DNA of 64,000 bases from an uncultured Sphingomonadaceae bacterium (GTDB lineage: Bacteria; Pseudomonadota; Alphaproteobacteria; Sphingomonadales; Sphingomonadaceae): positions 1 through 64,000 of the forward strand of contig CAIQHF010000051.1 of the NCBI GenBank assembly GCA_903871605.1, written 5' to 3'. Below are positions 55,476 to 63,425 of the stretch, piece after piece. Each line of letters opens with the position of its first letter. The first letter of the stretch is position 1. The notes beneath the pieces are model-generated. The model worked only from the letters and a program-made list of their open reading frames with translations. It had not been told where the DNA came from and made no database searches. Both the position numbers and the translations under genes were made by a program.

Positions 55476-56255
55476 ATGAGCGACGCCACCCTCCCAAGCG
55501 ACTTTCTCGGCGACGGCGCCGACGAGGAGCTGATCTTCGACGAGCCGAGCGCGGTCGATGCAGCAGCACCCGTCGCGATCGCGGCCGAGACCGCCAAGCC
55601 TCGTCGCGCTCCGCGGCGGGGCCGCACGTCGGTGGGGGAAGACGCTTCGCCGGAGCCCGCGCCTGTCGAATCGATGCCTACAGCTTCTGCGGAGGCCGCA
55701 ACGGCCCCCGCGGAGGAGCCGGCCGGCGCACCCGCGCCCTTCCCGCCGTTGGGTGCAGAGCCGGCCGGCTCCAAGCTACAACCCTGGCTGCTGGCGATCG
55801 TCGCATTCGCGATGCTCACCAGCCTGCTGTCGCTCGGCGGGCTGATCGCGGTGGGCCGCACGTTGGCACGCGCCGGCGTCGATCGCGAAGAGGCGGCGAG
55901 CGAGCGCGCGGCGCTGGCGAAAGTGCCGCAGCTGGTCGCGCATCTCGATGCGGCCAGCGCGCGGCTCGACAGCGCGACGGCCAGGCTGTCGGCACCGGGG
56001 GGCGGCGCCGTGGCGGGTGGCCCGCTCACGCTGGCCGATCTCCATCACGAGATCGACGCGCTCAAGCTCGCGCTCGGCGCGCACCAGCCCGACGGGCTGA
56101 CGCCGCTCAACGATATGACGCGGGATGGATTTACCGAAGTGGTGACCAAGCTCGATCGACTGTCGGCTGAGATCGACGAGGCGAGCCAGCGCGGCCGCCC
56201 GGTCAGCGCCAGCCGGCCAGCTTCCCGCGCAGCCTATCCAAGGCAGCCTTCTTGA
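55476..56255 (+). CDS. Unknown single-pass membrane protein next to flagellin
   Basis: A 259-residue protein with an acidic, Ala/Pro-rich cytoplasmic N-terminus of about 100 residues, one membrane helix (WLLAIVAFAMLTSLLSLGGLIAV, about 104-126) and a charged, helical C-terminus (LVAHLDAASARLDSATARL, FTEVVTKLDRLSAEIDEASQ). I know no family. Its 3' end overlaps the convergent fliA gene by 53 bases. It may be a motility or polarity factor; the context is the only clue. Confidence 0.7.
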   Translation: MSDATLPSDFLGDGADEELIFDEPSAVDAAAPVAIAAETAKPRRAPRRGRTSVGEDASPEPAPVESMPTASAEAATAPAEEPAGAPAPFPPLGAEPAGSKLQPWLLAIVAFAMLTSLLSLGGLIAVGRTLARAGVDREEAASERAALAKVPQLVAHLDAASARLDSATARLSAPGGGAVAGGPLTLADLHHEIDALKLALGAHQPDGLTPLNDMTRDGFTEVVTKLDRLSAEIDEASQRGRPVSASRPASRAAYPRQPS

Positions 56256-56922
56256 TCTGGCAGACGCGCGCCGCGCCGATATCGAGCACCAGCCCGATCT
56301 CCTCGAGATTGAGTTCCTCGACGAAGTAGAGCTGGAGCACCAGCGCCTCGCGCTCGGGCAGCGTCGCGATCTGCGCGGCGAGCGCTTCGCCCAGCCGGCC
56401 ACGATCGAGCTGCTCGTCCGCGCCCTCTTCGATGTCGGCGAACCACATCGACTGATCCGAATACACCTCGTCGAGCGATTCGTGGCGCACCGCCTCGGCG
56501 GCGTCGACCAGTTCGCGGAACGCGGCGGGGTCGAGCCCCATCGCCTCGCCGAGCTCGAGCTCGGACACCGCGCGCCCGAGCCTGGCCTCGAGCTCCGCGC
56601 GTGCACGCGCGATCTCCTTGCGCTTGGCCATGCCCGAACGGCACTGCGTCGCATGGCGGCGGAGATGATCGATCATCGCACCGCGGATGCGGACGCTGGC
56701 ATAGGTCGAGAAGGCGTGGCCGCGATCCTCATAGCCGGCCGCGGCCTCGACCAGCGCGACCATGCCGATCTGGATGAGATCTTCGATGTCGATCGCATTC
56801 GAGACGCGCCCATGGACGTGCCAGGCGATCTTGCGGACCAGCGGCATGTGTGCGCTGACCAGCTGCGCATGATTGGGGCGCGCGGGCTTGCGCGCGTAGG
56901 TCATCGGCATCTCGGCGTTCAT
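56203..56922 (-). CDS. fliA: Flagellar sigma factor FliA (sigma-28)
   Basis: A 239-residue sigma-28 factor. Region 2 has DLIQIGMVALVEAAAGYEDRGHAFSTYASVRIRGAMIDHLRR; region 4 has LPEREALVLQLYFVEELNLEEIGLVLDIGAARVCQIKKAALDRLR. It directs late flagellar genes and is held by FlgM, encoded nearby. The ATG overlaps the flhA stop by four bases. Confidence 0.94.
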   Translation of the reverse strand: MNAEMPMTYARKPARPNHAQLVSAHMPLVRKIAWHVHGRVSNAIDIEDLIQIGMVALVEAAAGYEDRGHAFSTYASVRIRGAMIDHLRRHATQCRSGMAKRKEIARARAELEARLGRAVSELELGEAMGLDPAAFRELVDAAEAVRHESLDEVYSDQSMWFADIEEGADEQLDRGRLGEALAAQIATLPEREALVLQLYFVEELNLEEIGLVLDIGAARVCQIKKAALDRLRGKLAGWR

Positions 56923-59048
56923 CGCGCCATCTCCGGCTCACGCCGCATCTGCGCGACCTGCGGCACCTGGCCGCCGACCACCGCAACCACCTCGACGGGC
57001 TTGCCGTCCGGACTCTCGAGGAAGGACAATACCGGCGCGTCGGGCAGATGCGGACGCAGCAGGCGTCCCAGCGCGCGCCGGGCGATCGGCGAGGTGACGA
57101 TCGCGAAGCGCTTGGCCTCGCCGACCAGCGGCGCCGCCGCTTCGGACACCGCCTGCACGATCCGGCCGGCAAGCGCCGGCTCGATCGGATGGCTGGCATT
57201 GGGCCCGGTGCGCACCGCCTGGGTGAGCAGGCTTTCGAGCCCGGCGTCGAGCGTGACGACGGGCAGAGGCATTCTGACCGGCACCAGCGTCTGCACGATC
57301 AGCGCGCCGATCCGCCTGCGGACCTGCTCGACGAGCTGGACCGGATCATTCTCCTCGCGCGCCGCCTCGGTCATCGCTTCCGCGACGCGACGGAAATCCT
57401 TGAGCGGCACGCCCTCGCTGAGCAGCGCGCGGCATAGCGAGGCGATCTGCGCGAGCGACAGCGGCGCCGGCGTGAGCCCGGCGACGAGCTGCGGCGCCTT
57501 CTCCTTCAATTCGTCGAGCAGCTTCTGCGCCTCGTCCATTCCGAACAGGTCGGCGGCCGAGTTGATGATCAGCTGGTTGAGGTGGGTGGCGAGCACGGTC
57601 GAGGGATCGACCACGGTATAGCCCGCGACCACCGCCTCGCCGCGCTTGTCGGGCGCGATCCACACCGCGTCGAGCCCGAAGGTCGGATCCTTGCACTTGC
57701 GCCCCGCGACGGTGGCGGCGAGATCGCCGCTGTCGAGCGCGAGCAGATCGTTGGGATGGCATTCGTCCTCGCCGACGACGACGCCGGCGACGGTGATGCG
57801 ATAGGCGTTGGGCGCGAGGTTCATATTGTCGCGCACGCGCACGAGCGGGACGACGAAGCCGAGCTCCTTGGAAAGCTGGCGACGGATGCCGGTGATCCGC
57901 GCCATCAGCGGCGCGCCCTTGCGCTCGTCGACCAGGCTGACCAGACCATAGCCGACCTCAAGCCCGAGCGCCGCGTCGTCGGAGACCTCGTCCCAGCCGA
58001 TCGCGCTCGGATTGGCGGGCTTGGGCGGCGGCGCCTTTTCGGCGAGCTTCGCCTCGGCCTTGCGCAACTGATCGGCGCCGCGCAGCTTCCAGGCAACGAA
58101 GCCACACAGCGCAGCAGCGGGAAGCATGATGATGTGCGGCATCCCGGGCAACACGCCGAGGATGGTGAGGATCGCGGCGACCGGCGTCCACGCCTTGGCC
58201 GAGCCGAACTGGCTGGCGATCTGCCCGCCGAGATCGAGCGGCGAGCTCACCCGCGTCACGATCGAGGCAGCGGCGATCGACAGCAGCAGCGCCGGGATCT
58301 GCGCGACGAGCGCGTCGCCGATCGCGAGCTGAACGTAATTCTTGGCGGCATCGCCGATCGCCATCTTGTGGCTGGCCACGCCAAGCACCAGCCCGCCGAG
58401 CACATTGACCACGAGCACGAGCACGCCCGCGACCGCATCGCCCTTCACGAACTTGGAGGCGCCGTCCATCGAGCCGTAGAAATCGGCCTCGGTCGCGACC
58501 TCCTGGCGGCGCTTCTTGGCATCATCGGGGGTGAGCAGGCCGGCATTGAGATCGGCGTCGATCGCCATCTGCTTGCCGGGCATCGCATCGAGCGTGAAGC
58601 GCGCCGACACTTCGGAGACGCGCCCTGCGCCCTTGGTGATGACCACGAGGTTGATGATCATGATGATCGCGAAGACGAAGATGCCGACCGCATAATTGCC
58701 GCCGATCAGGAAGCTGCCGAACGCTTCGATCACGTGGCCCGCGGCCGCCGCACCTTCATGCCCATGGACGAGCACGACACGCGTCGAGGCGACGTTGAGC
58801 GACAGGCGGAGCAGCGTGGTGAACAGCAGCACGGTCGGGAAGGCGGAGAAGTCGAGCGGCTTGGCGGCGTTGAGTGCGACCATCAGCACGGCGAGGCTGA
58901 TCACGATGTTGGTGATGAAGCCGAGATCGAGCATGATCGCGGGCATCGGCACCACCATCAGCGCGACGAGCATCAGCGACGCGACCGGCAGGATCGCCCC
59001 GCGGCTCGCATCCATCCACACACGCTTGTTGATCGCGGTCGTCGCCAT
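56919..59048 (-). CDS. flhA: Flagellar export gate protein FlhA
   Basis: A 709-residue export gate protein. The N-terminal half has about eight hydrophobic helices, including the FHIPEP-family block with GDAVAGVLVLVVNVLGGLVLGV and RFTLDAMPGKQMAIDADLNAGLLTPDDAKKRRQEVATEADFYGSMDGASKFVKGDA. The C-terminal cytoplasmic half docks chaperone complexes. It lies six bases downstream of the lytic transglycosylase gene. Confidence 0.96.
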   Translation of the reverse strand: MATTAINKRVWMDASRGAILPVASLMLVALMVVPMPAIMLDLGFITNIVISLAVLMVALNAAKPLDFSAFPTVLLFTTLLRLSLNVASTRVVLVHGHEGAAAAGHVIEAFGSFLIGGNYAVGIFVFAIIMIINLVVITKGAGRVSEVSARFTLDAMPGKQMAIDADLNAGLLTPDDAKKRRQEVATEADFYGSMDGASKFVKGDAVAGVLVLVVNVLGGLVLGVASHKMAIGDAAKNYVQLAIGDALVAQIPALLLSIAAASIVTRVSSPLDLGGQIASQFGSAKAWTPVAAILTILGVLPGMPHIIMLPAAALCGFVAWKLRGADQLRKAEAKLAEKAPPPKPANPSAIGWDEVSDDAALGLEVGYGLVSLVDERKGAPLMARITGIRRQLSKELGFVVPLVRVRDNMNLAPNAYRITVAGVVVGEDECHPNDLLALDSGDLAATVAGRKCKDPTFGLDAVWIAPDKRGEAVVAGYTVVDPSTVLATHLNQLIINSAADLFGMDEAQKLLDELKEKAPQLVAGLTPAPLSLAQIASLCRALLSEGVPLKDFRRVAEAMTEAAREENDPVQLVEQVRRRIGALIVQTLVPVRMPLPVVTLDAGLESLLTQAVRTGPNASHPIEPALAGRIVQAVSEAAAPLVGEAKRFAIVTSPIARRALGRLLRPHLPDAPVLSFLESPDGKPVEVVAVVGGQVPQVAQMRREPEMAR

Positions 59049-59054
59049 CTCGCA

Positions 59055-59930
59055 TCAGACTCCGAGGCTTGCCAGCATGAGGTAGGCGAGCCGCGCGGTC
59101 TGCGGGCTCGGGGTGAGGACCGCGGCGGCCGTCATGTTGGCAGGTCCTGCGGCGATGCCGTCGGCGGTGGCCACCATCGTGCCCTCGCTGGTGCCGTTGA
59201 GCGCGGCGAGCTGCATCCGCGCGATGTCCGACGCGCTATCGGTCGCCGCCGCCATCTGGACGGTGCCGCTGCCGCTATCGGCCGGCGTCGCCTGGTCGAA
59301 GCGCGCGGCGAAACGCTGATAGACCTCGCTCAGCGACCGCGGAGCACCCGCCTTGTCGTAGAAGACCCATTTGTTCGCGCGCGCCGCCGCCGGCATCACC
59401 GCAGCGGCGGCCTGCCCGGGATCGGCATCCTTCGCCTTGAGGAAGCGCGTCGCGCCGGCGGGGCCGAGGAAGTGAGCCATGTAGAGATCGGTCGAATTCG
59501 CCGCGCGGCCGAGCTTGGCCTGGAGGATGTCCTTGTTGTCGGAGGCATATTCGCCCGCCATCGCAGCCGAGGTTTCGGGCGACTGGCGCAGCGCGAGGAT
59601 CTCCTGCCTCGTCGTCTCGTCGGACACCGAATAATGCCCGTTGGCATCACGCGTGATCGCGTTGGCGGCCCAGCTCAGCCCGTGTTCAGCGCCGTGATTC
59701 TTCATCACGCCGAGCCAGGTCTGGTTGGTGAACTGATAGAGACCGGACGCGCTGGAGGTGCTGGCATGCGCGCTGGCATTGAAATTGCTCTCGATCCGCG
59801 CCTGGTGATAGAGATATTTGAAATCGACGCCGGTGCTGGCCGACGCGGACGCGATGGCGTTCTGAACGCGGCCGCCGGTCGGCCCCGTCAGTCCCGTCTC
59901 GCCATTGCCGCGTATGATGGTCAGCGTCAT
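59055..59930 (-). CDS. Lytic transglycosylase, flagellar-cluster type
   Basis: A 291-residue protein. The goose-lysozyme/SLT-like domain lies in residues 30-140 with the catalytic glutamate in YLYHQARIESNFNASAHASTSSASGLYQFTNQTWLGVM. It would open peptidoglycan for rod assembly. The C-terminal half has no known domain. No signal peptide is visible, so export through the flagellar apparatus or by an adjacent partner is possible. A strong sigma-54 promoter precedes the ATG at 59930. Confidence 0.88.
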   Translation of the reverse strand: MTLTIIRGNGETGLTGPTGGRVQNAIASASASTGVDFKYLYHQARIESNFNASAHASTSSASGLYQFTNQTWLGVMKNHGAEHGLSWAANAITRDANGHYSVSDETTRQEILALRQSPETSAAMAGEYASDNKDILQAKLGRAANSTDLYMAHFLGPAGATRFLKAKDADPGQAAAAVMPAAARANKWVFYDKAGAPRSLSEVYQRFAARFDQATPADSGSGTVQMAAATDSASDIARMQLAALNGTSEGTMVATADGIAAGPANMTAAAVLTPSPQTARLAYLMLASLGV

Positions 59931-59956
59931 TTCGATCCTTCGATTGCACACGCTTC

Positions 59957-59973
59957 AAGCAAGCCGCGTGCCA
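59957..59973 (-). promoter_or_regulatory. Sigma-54 promoter of the lytic transglycosylase-flhA-fliA operon
   Basis: On the minus strand TGGCACGCGGCTTGCTT matches the consensus TGGCAC-N5-TTGCW, with GG at 59972-59971 and GC at 59960-59959, exactly ten bases between. The start site would be near 59947, 17 bp before the ATG. Confidence 0.88.
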
Positions 59974-59979
59974 CATTCA

Positions 59980-60303
59980 TCAATATGCGAAGCGCCCGGT
60001 GCGACCGTAGGTCTGCACCGCCTTGCCCTTGCCGGTGGCGCCCGCCAGCCGCGTGATTCGGCGCGCGGTCATGTCGACCAGCACGTTGACGCGGACGCGC
60101 GCGGCCTCGGTCAGCGCCATCGCCTCTTCGGCGAGCCGCCTGGCGTCGGTGCTGACGAAGCGCGGCGAGAATGCGCGGATTCGGACCAGCGCATCGTCGA
60201 CCGCGGTGGTCGCGCGCGCGATCGCGTCGACATCGTCGGCATCGAGCGCGGCGATCAAGGCACGCTGCTCGCGGACGAGCGCTTCGAGCGCGGCGGTGCT
60301 CAC
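59980..60303 (-). CDS. flgN: FlgN-like flagellar chaperone
   Basis: A 107-residue, helical protein (EALVREQRALIAALDADDVDAIARATTAVDDALVRIRAF). It follows flgM, the classic flgN place, and has the long helix pattern of a chaperone for the hook-filament junction proteins. The start is GTG at 60303, overlapping the flgM stop (GTGA). Family identity rests on context and helicity. Confidence 0.75.
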   Translation of the reverse strand: MSTAALEALVREQRALIAALDADDVDAIARATTAVDDALVRIRAFSPRFVSTDARRLAEEAMALTEAARVRVNVLVDMTARRITRLAGATGKGKAVQTYGRTGRFAY

Positions 60304-60584
60304 AGCGAGGCGCTCATGTCGGCGCCGATCATCTTGCCGGCGATCGCCTGCGGATCGATCCGATACGATCCCGACCGGATCGCGCTGCGCAACGCGGCGA
60401 CGCGATCGACGTCGACCGGCGCACCCATCGCGGCGAGCTGCGACACGGTCGTGGTGACCGCGCCGCGATCCTCGAGCGCCGCGGTCGAGGGCTTGATCCT
60501 GGCGGCCCCCTCGCCGCGTTGCGTCGCGGTCTGCGCGCCGATGCCGAGCGAGCTGCCCGTCGAAAGTCCGATTCCGTTGATCAT
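60300..60584 (-). CDS. flgM: Anti-sigma-28 factor FlgM
   Basis: A 94-residue protein, disordered in the first half, with the C-terminal FliA-binding block VDVDRVAALRSAIRSGSYRIDPQAIAGKMIGADM. It holds FliA until it is exported through the completed hook. flgA lies 16 bp upstream. Confidence 0.9.
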   Translation of the reverse strand: MINGIGLSTGSSLGIGAQTATQRGEGAARIKPSTAALEDRGAVTTTVSQLAAMGAPVDVDRVAALRSAIRSGSYRIDPQAIAGKMIGADMSASL

Positions 60585-60600
60585 CTGCTGGTCTCTTCGC

Positions 60601-61137
60601 TTAGAAGGTGCTGACGCGGACGCGGCCGGCGTCGACGACCTTGCCGATCACGACGGGGCTGCGCGGATCCGCCTTGACGCGGATCGCGCCGCCGAGCTGG
60701 CCGTCTTCCTGCGCGACCGCTTCGGAGGTCACCGAGAAGCCGTCGCTGCCGGCGATCAGCTGGACGGGATCGCCGCGCCTGATGACGGGTGGCGTCGCGG
60801 GCTGCGCGGAGGGCGTATAGATCGCCGGCGCCGCCGCGCTCGTCTGCGCGGGCGTCCGCATCAACGGCACGCGGATCCGCCAGCCGAGCGGCTCGCAGCG
60901 CAGCGCGATCGCGCCGAGCGCGGGGGGATCGATCACCGCGGGCACCGGGCACGGCTGCAGCTTGAGCCGGCGATCGATATGCGTGATCGGGCCGCCGGGC
61001 TGGCCGATCTCGACATCGAGCGCGCCGACGAGGCGCGCCTCCAGCCGGTCGAGATCCTCGAACCCGCCCGCGCCCGCGCCGGCATGGGCCGGGCTGGCGA
61101 GCAGGAGGAGAAGAAAGGCCGGCGCCTTGCGTGCCAT
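60601..61137 (-). CDS. flgA: Flagellar P-ring chaperone FlgA
   Basis: A 178-residue periplasmic protein with a signal peptide (RKAPAFLLLLLASPAHA). The SAF domain near the C-terminus has PVIRRGDPVQLIAGSDGFSVTSEAVAQEDGQLGGAIRVKADPRSPVVIGKVVDAGRVRVSTF. The N-terminal part is typically short for alphaproteobacteria. It assists P-ring assembly around the rod. Confidence 0.93.
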   Translation of the reverse strand: MARKAPAFLLLLLASPAHAGAGAGGFEDLDRLEARLVGALDVEIGQPGGPITHIDRRLKLQPCPVPAVIDPPALGAIALRCEPLGWRIRVPLMRTPAQTSAAAPAIYTPSAQPATPPVIRRGDPVQLIAGSDGFSVTSEAVAQEDGQLGGAIRVKADPRSPVVIGKVVDAGRVRVSTF

Positions 61138-61203
61138 GAAACCGATGCTCCCGTCGGGCGGGGTGCGCATCCCATCGATACGTCCCGCTCCACGGGCGCA
61201 TTA

Positions 61204-61220
61204 GAGCAAGCGACGTGCCA
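61204..61220 (-). promoter_or_regulatory. Sigma-54 promoter of flgA-flgM-flgN
   Basis: On the minus strand TGGCACGTCGCTTGCTC has GG at 61219-61218 and GC at 61207-61206 with ten bases between, a full sigma-54 consensus. The start site is predicted near 61194, 57 bp before the flgA ATG. Confidence 0.88.
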
Positions 61221-61250
61221 AGATTTGGTTAACGCGGCGGTAGGGGAGAA

Positions 61251-61745
61251 TCAGCCGCCCGCGGCCACCGTCACCCGCACATGCTGACCGCGCACCGCAG
61301 CTGCGGGACCGGTGCCGTCGATCGACAGGTCGATCCGCCGCGGATCGACGCCGCCCGAGCCGATCGCGCGCGCGATCGCGGCGGTGCGCGCGGCGGCGAG
61401 TTCCCACGAATCGAGCCGAAGACCGCCGGCGTCGGTGCCGAGGCTCTGGACATGCACCAGCCCGGCGTGCCCCGCCGCCTCCCGCCCGATCGCCGCATAA
61501 TGCGCGCGCGCGGCGGGCAGCATCACCGCCTCGCCCGGCTCGAACAGCGGCGCGGCCGCGGTCTCGTACGATCTCGGGACGGGCGAACCGAAGGCGGCGC
61601 GCAGCCCCGCGTTGAGCGCCGCCGGATCGCCCCTGTGCGCCTGGAGCAACAGCAGGAAACCGAGCAGCAGCAGGCACAGATCGGCAAAGCTCAGCGCCCA
61701 GCGCGACCCGCCCGACAGCGACGCGGCGCCCCCTGCGGGCGTCAT
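61251..61745 (-). CDS. Compact MotB-like stator protein
   Basis: A 164-residue single-pass protein. The membrane helix ALSFADLCLLLLGFLLLLQ contains an aspartate (D22) placed like the proton-binding Asp of MotB. The periplasmic part is only about 120 residues with a degenerate OmpA-like segment (VQSLGTDAGGLRLDSWELAAARTAAIARAI). Typical MotB proteins are about 250-350 residues, so the plug and linker are short or absent. The start overlaps the motA-like stop by four bases. Confidence 0.8.
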   Translation of the reverse strand: MTPAGGAASLSGGSRWALSFADLCLLLLGFLLLLQAHRGDPAALNAGLRAAFGSPVPRSYETAAAPLFEPGEAVMLPAARAHYAAIGREAAGHAGLVHVQSLGTDAGGLRLDSWELAAARTAAIARAIGSGGVDPRRIDLSIDGTGPAAAVRGQHVRVTVAAGG

Positions 61746-62425
61746 GCGACGACGCGCAGCCGCGCCTCGATCCGCGACACGCGCGTTTCGAGCGGCCCGG
61801 TCAGTTCCTCGCGCGCGACCGTCGAGAGCCGGTCGAGCGCCTCCTTCTGCCACAGCAGCTCGGACCGGCTGAGCCGCTCGAGCCGCGCGCCGATCGGGCC
61901 CGCGACGCAGTTCGCGACGATCACGCCATAGAGGGTGGTGAGCAGCGCGAGCGCCATGCCCGGCCCGATCTTCGACGGATCGTCCATCGCGGCGAACATC
62001 CGGATCAGGCCGATGACGGTGCCGATCATCCCCATTGCGGGGGCGGCATCGGCGGCCGCGCGCCAAACCGCATGGACCGCGGCGTGACGTTCCGCACGCG
62101 CGGCGAGCTCGGCCTGCGCCCAGGCGGCGAAGCTGTTGGGATCGCGCGAGTCGGACAGCTTGACCGCGGCACGCGCGAGGAAGCTCTCGACCACGGGTGC
62201 ACGGTCTGCGGTGGCGAGGCCGCCATGGTGGGTGCGTTCGACGATCCGGTTGACCGCGACACGCGCGGCCTGCGCCTCGGCGTCGGCGCGCGTGCGGACC
62301 AGCGGCCCAAGCGATGCGATCGCCCGCGCGAGATCGCGTCCCGTCGACCGCATCGCGGCAACCAGCGCCGCGCCGCCGAACACCAGCAGGATCGCGACCG
62401 GGTCCAGGAAAATCGCGCCGTTCAC
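61742..62425 (-). CDS. MotA-like stator protein lacking the first helix
   Basis: A 227-residue MotA/PomA-like protein. Signature segments are AAPAMGMIGTVIGLIRMFAAMDDPSKIGPGMALALLTTLYGVIVAN near residues 128-172. The first helix seen (AIFLDPVAILLVFGGAALVAAM, residues 4-25) aligns with the second helix of PomA, so only three helices are predicted instead of four. The start is a GTG at 62425; the upstream in-frame sequence is arginine- and cysteine-rich without a helix. It is thus either shortened or ExbB/TolQ-like in topology. Confidence 0.8.
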   Translation of the reverse strand: MNGAIFLDPVAILLVFGGAALVAAMRSTGRDLARAIASLGPLVRTRADAEAQAARVAVNRIVERTHHGGLATADRAPVVESFLARAAVKLSDSRDPNSFAAWAQAELAARAERHAAVHAVWRAAADAAPAMGMIGTVIGLIRMFAAMDDPSKIGPGMALALLTTLYGVIVANCVAGPIGARLERLSRSELLWQKEALDRLSTVAREELTGPLETRVSRIEARLRVVA

Positions 62426-62465
62426 TTGGCCATCGCCCCCACACCAGACCAGCCGGCAAGCCGAC

Positions 62466-62502
62466 CGGCAAAAAATTGCCGCCCGCCGGCAAGACGTTGC
62501 CG
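62466..62502. promoter_or_regulatory. Tandem CGGCAA-N4-TTGCCG palindromes (candidate FlbD/ftr sites)
   Basis: Two palindromes, CGGCAAAAAATTGCCG (62466-62481) and CGGCAAGACGTTGCCG (62487-62502), are centred 21 bp apart, two helical turns. Extra half-sites are at 62454-62459 and 62506-62511. They lie about 80-115 bp upstream of the predicted flgB start site, the usual place for a bacterial enhancer. They resemble the Caulobacter ftr element bound by FlbD, as I recall it. Confidence 0.72.
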
Positions 62503-62555
62503 CCATTGCCGTCGGTGGGCGCAAAGCCCCCGTATCGCCCCCTCGCCGCCGAAAC

Positions 62556-62572
62556 TGGCACGCCCGTTGCAT
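62556..62572 (+). promoter_or_regulatory. Sigma-54 promoter of flgBCD
   Basis: TGGCACGCCCGTTGCAT has GG at 62557-62558 and GC at 62569-62570 with ten bases between. The start site would be near 62582, about 80 bp before the flgB ATG. The palindromic sites upstream complete a classical enhancer-promoter pair. Confidence 0.92.
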
Positions 62573-62661
62573 CAACACGAGCGGACCGCTGCAGCCGACC
62601 CCTTCGAGACCAAGGACGGCAGCGGCGGACGAAGATTTAGAGGCGGGACGAAAGAAAGATC

Positions 62662-63021
62662 ATGGGCAGCGACGCGCTCTTCGGAATCCACGGCACCGCG
62701 CTCGAGATACGCTCGCAGCGGATGGCGGTGCTCGCCTCCAACATCGCCAACGCCGGCACGCCCGGCTTCAAGGCACGCGACGTCGATTTCTCGAAGGCGC
62801 TCGACAGCGCCAGCGGCAACGATGGCACGAGCGCCAGCGCCGCGGTCTCGGACAACATGGCCTATCGCGTCCCCGTCCAGAGCTCACTCGACGGCAACAC
62901 CGTCGAGCTCCCCGTCGAGCAGACGCAGTTCGCCGAGAATGCGATCGCCTACAAGACCACGCTGCAATTCCTGCAGGGCCGTGTCGACACGGTGATGCAG
63001 GCGCTCAAGGGAGACAATTGA
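62662..63021 (+). CDS. flgB: Flagellar proximal rod protein FlgB
   Basis: A 119-residue rod protein. It has the family block RSQRMAVLASNIANAGTPGFKARDVDFSKAL and the C-terminal AENAIAYKTTLQFLQGRVDTVMQALKG. The ATG follows GAAAGA. Its stop overlaps the flgC start by one base (TGATG). Confidence 0.95.
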   Translation: MGSDALFGIHGTALEIRSQRMAVLASNIANAGTPGFKARDVDFSKALDSASGNDGTSASAAVSDNMAYRVPVQSSLDGNTVELPVEQTQFAENAIAYKTTLQFLQGRVDTVMQALKGDN

Positions 63022-63425
63022 TGAGCGCACCCATGTCGGTGTTCGACATCGCCGGTCGCGCGATGTCGGCGCAGATCGTCCGGCTCAACACCGTCGCCTC
63101 GAACATGGCCAATGCGGGCACGGTGTCGTCCACCAAGGAGGGCGCCTATCGTGCGCTCAAGCCCGTGTTCACCGAGGTCAGCGACGCGCCGGGCGTGTCG
63201 ACCGTCAAGGTCGGCCAGGTCGTCCAGTCCGACACCGAGCCGACCAAGCGCCACGACCCCGCCAATCCGCTGGCCGACAAGAATGGCGATGTCTGGGATG
63301 CCGGCGTCGATAGCGCGTCCGAGCTCGTCGATATGATCGAGACGCAGCGCCAGTATCAGAACAACGTCCAGGTCATGCAGACCGCGAAGACACTCACCCT
63401 CGATACGCTGAGGATCGAAAAATGA
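63021..63425 (+). CDS. flgC: Flagellar proximal rod protein FlgC
   Basis: A 134-residue rod protein with IAGRAMSAQIVRLNTVASNMANAGTVSSTKEGAYRALKPVF and the C-terminal ELVDMIETQRQYQNNVQVMQTAKTLTLDTLRI, the usual rod-protein signatures. It overlaps flgD by four bases. Confidence 0.95.
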   Translation: MSAPMSVFDIAGRAMSAQIVRLNTVASNMANAGTVSSTKEGAYRALKPVFTEVSDAPGVSTVKVGQVVQSDTEPTKRHDPANPLADKNGDVWDAGVDSASELVDMIETQRQYQNNVQVMQTAKTLTLDTLRIEK

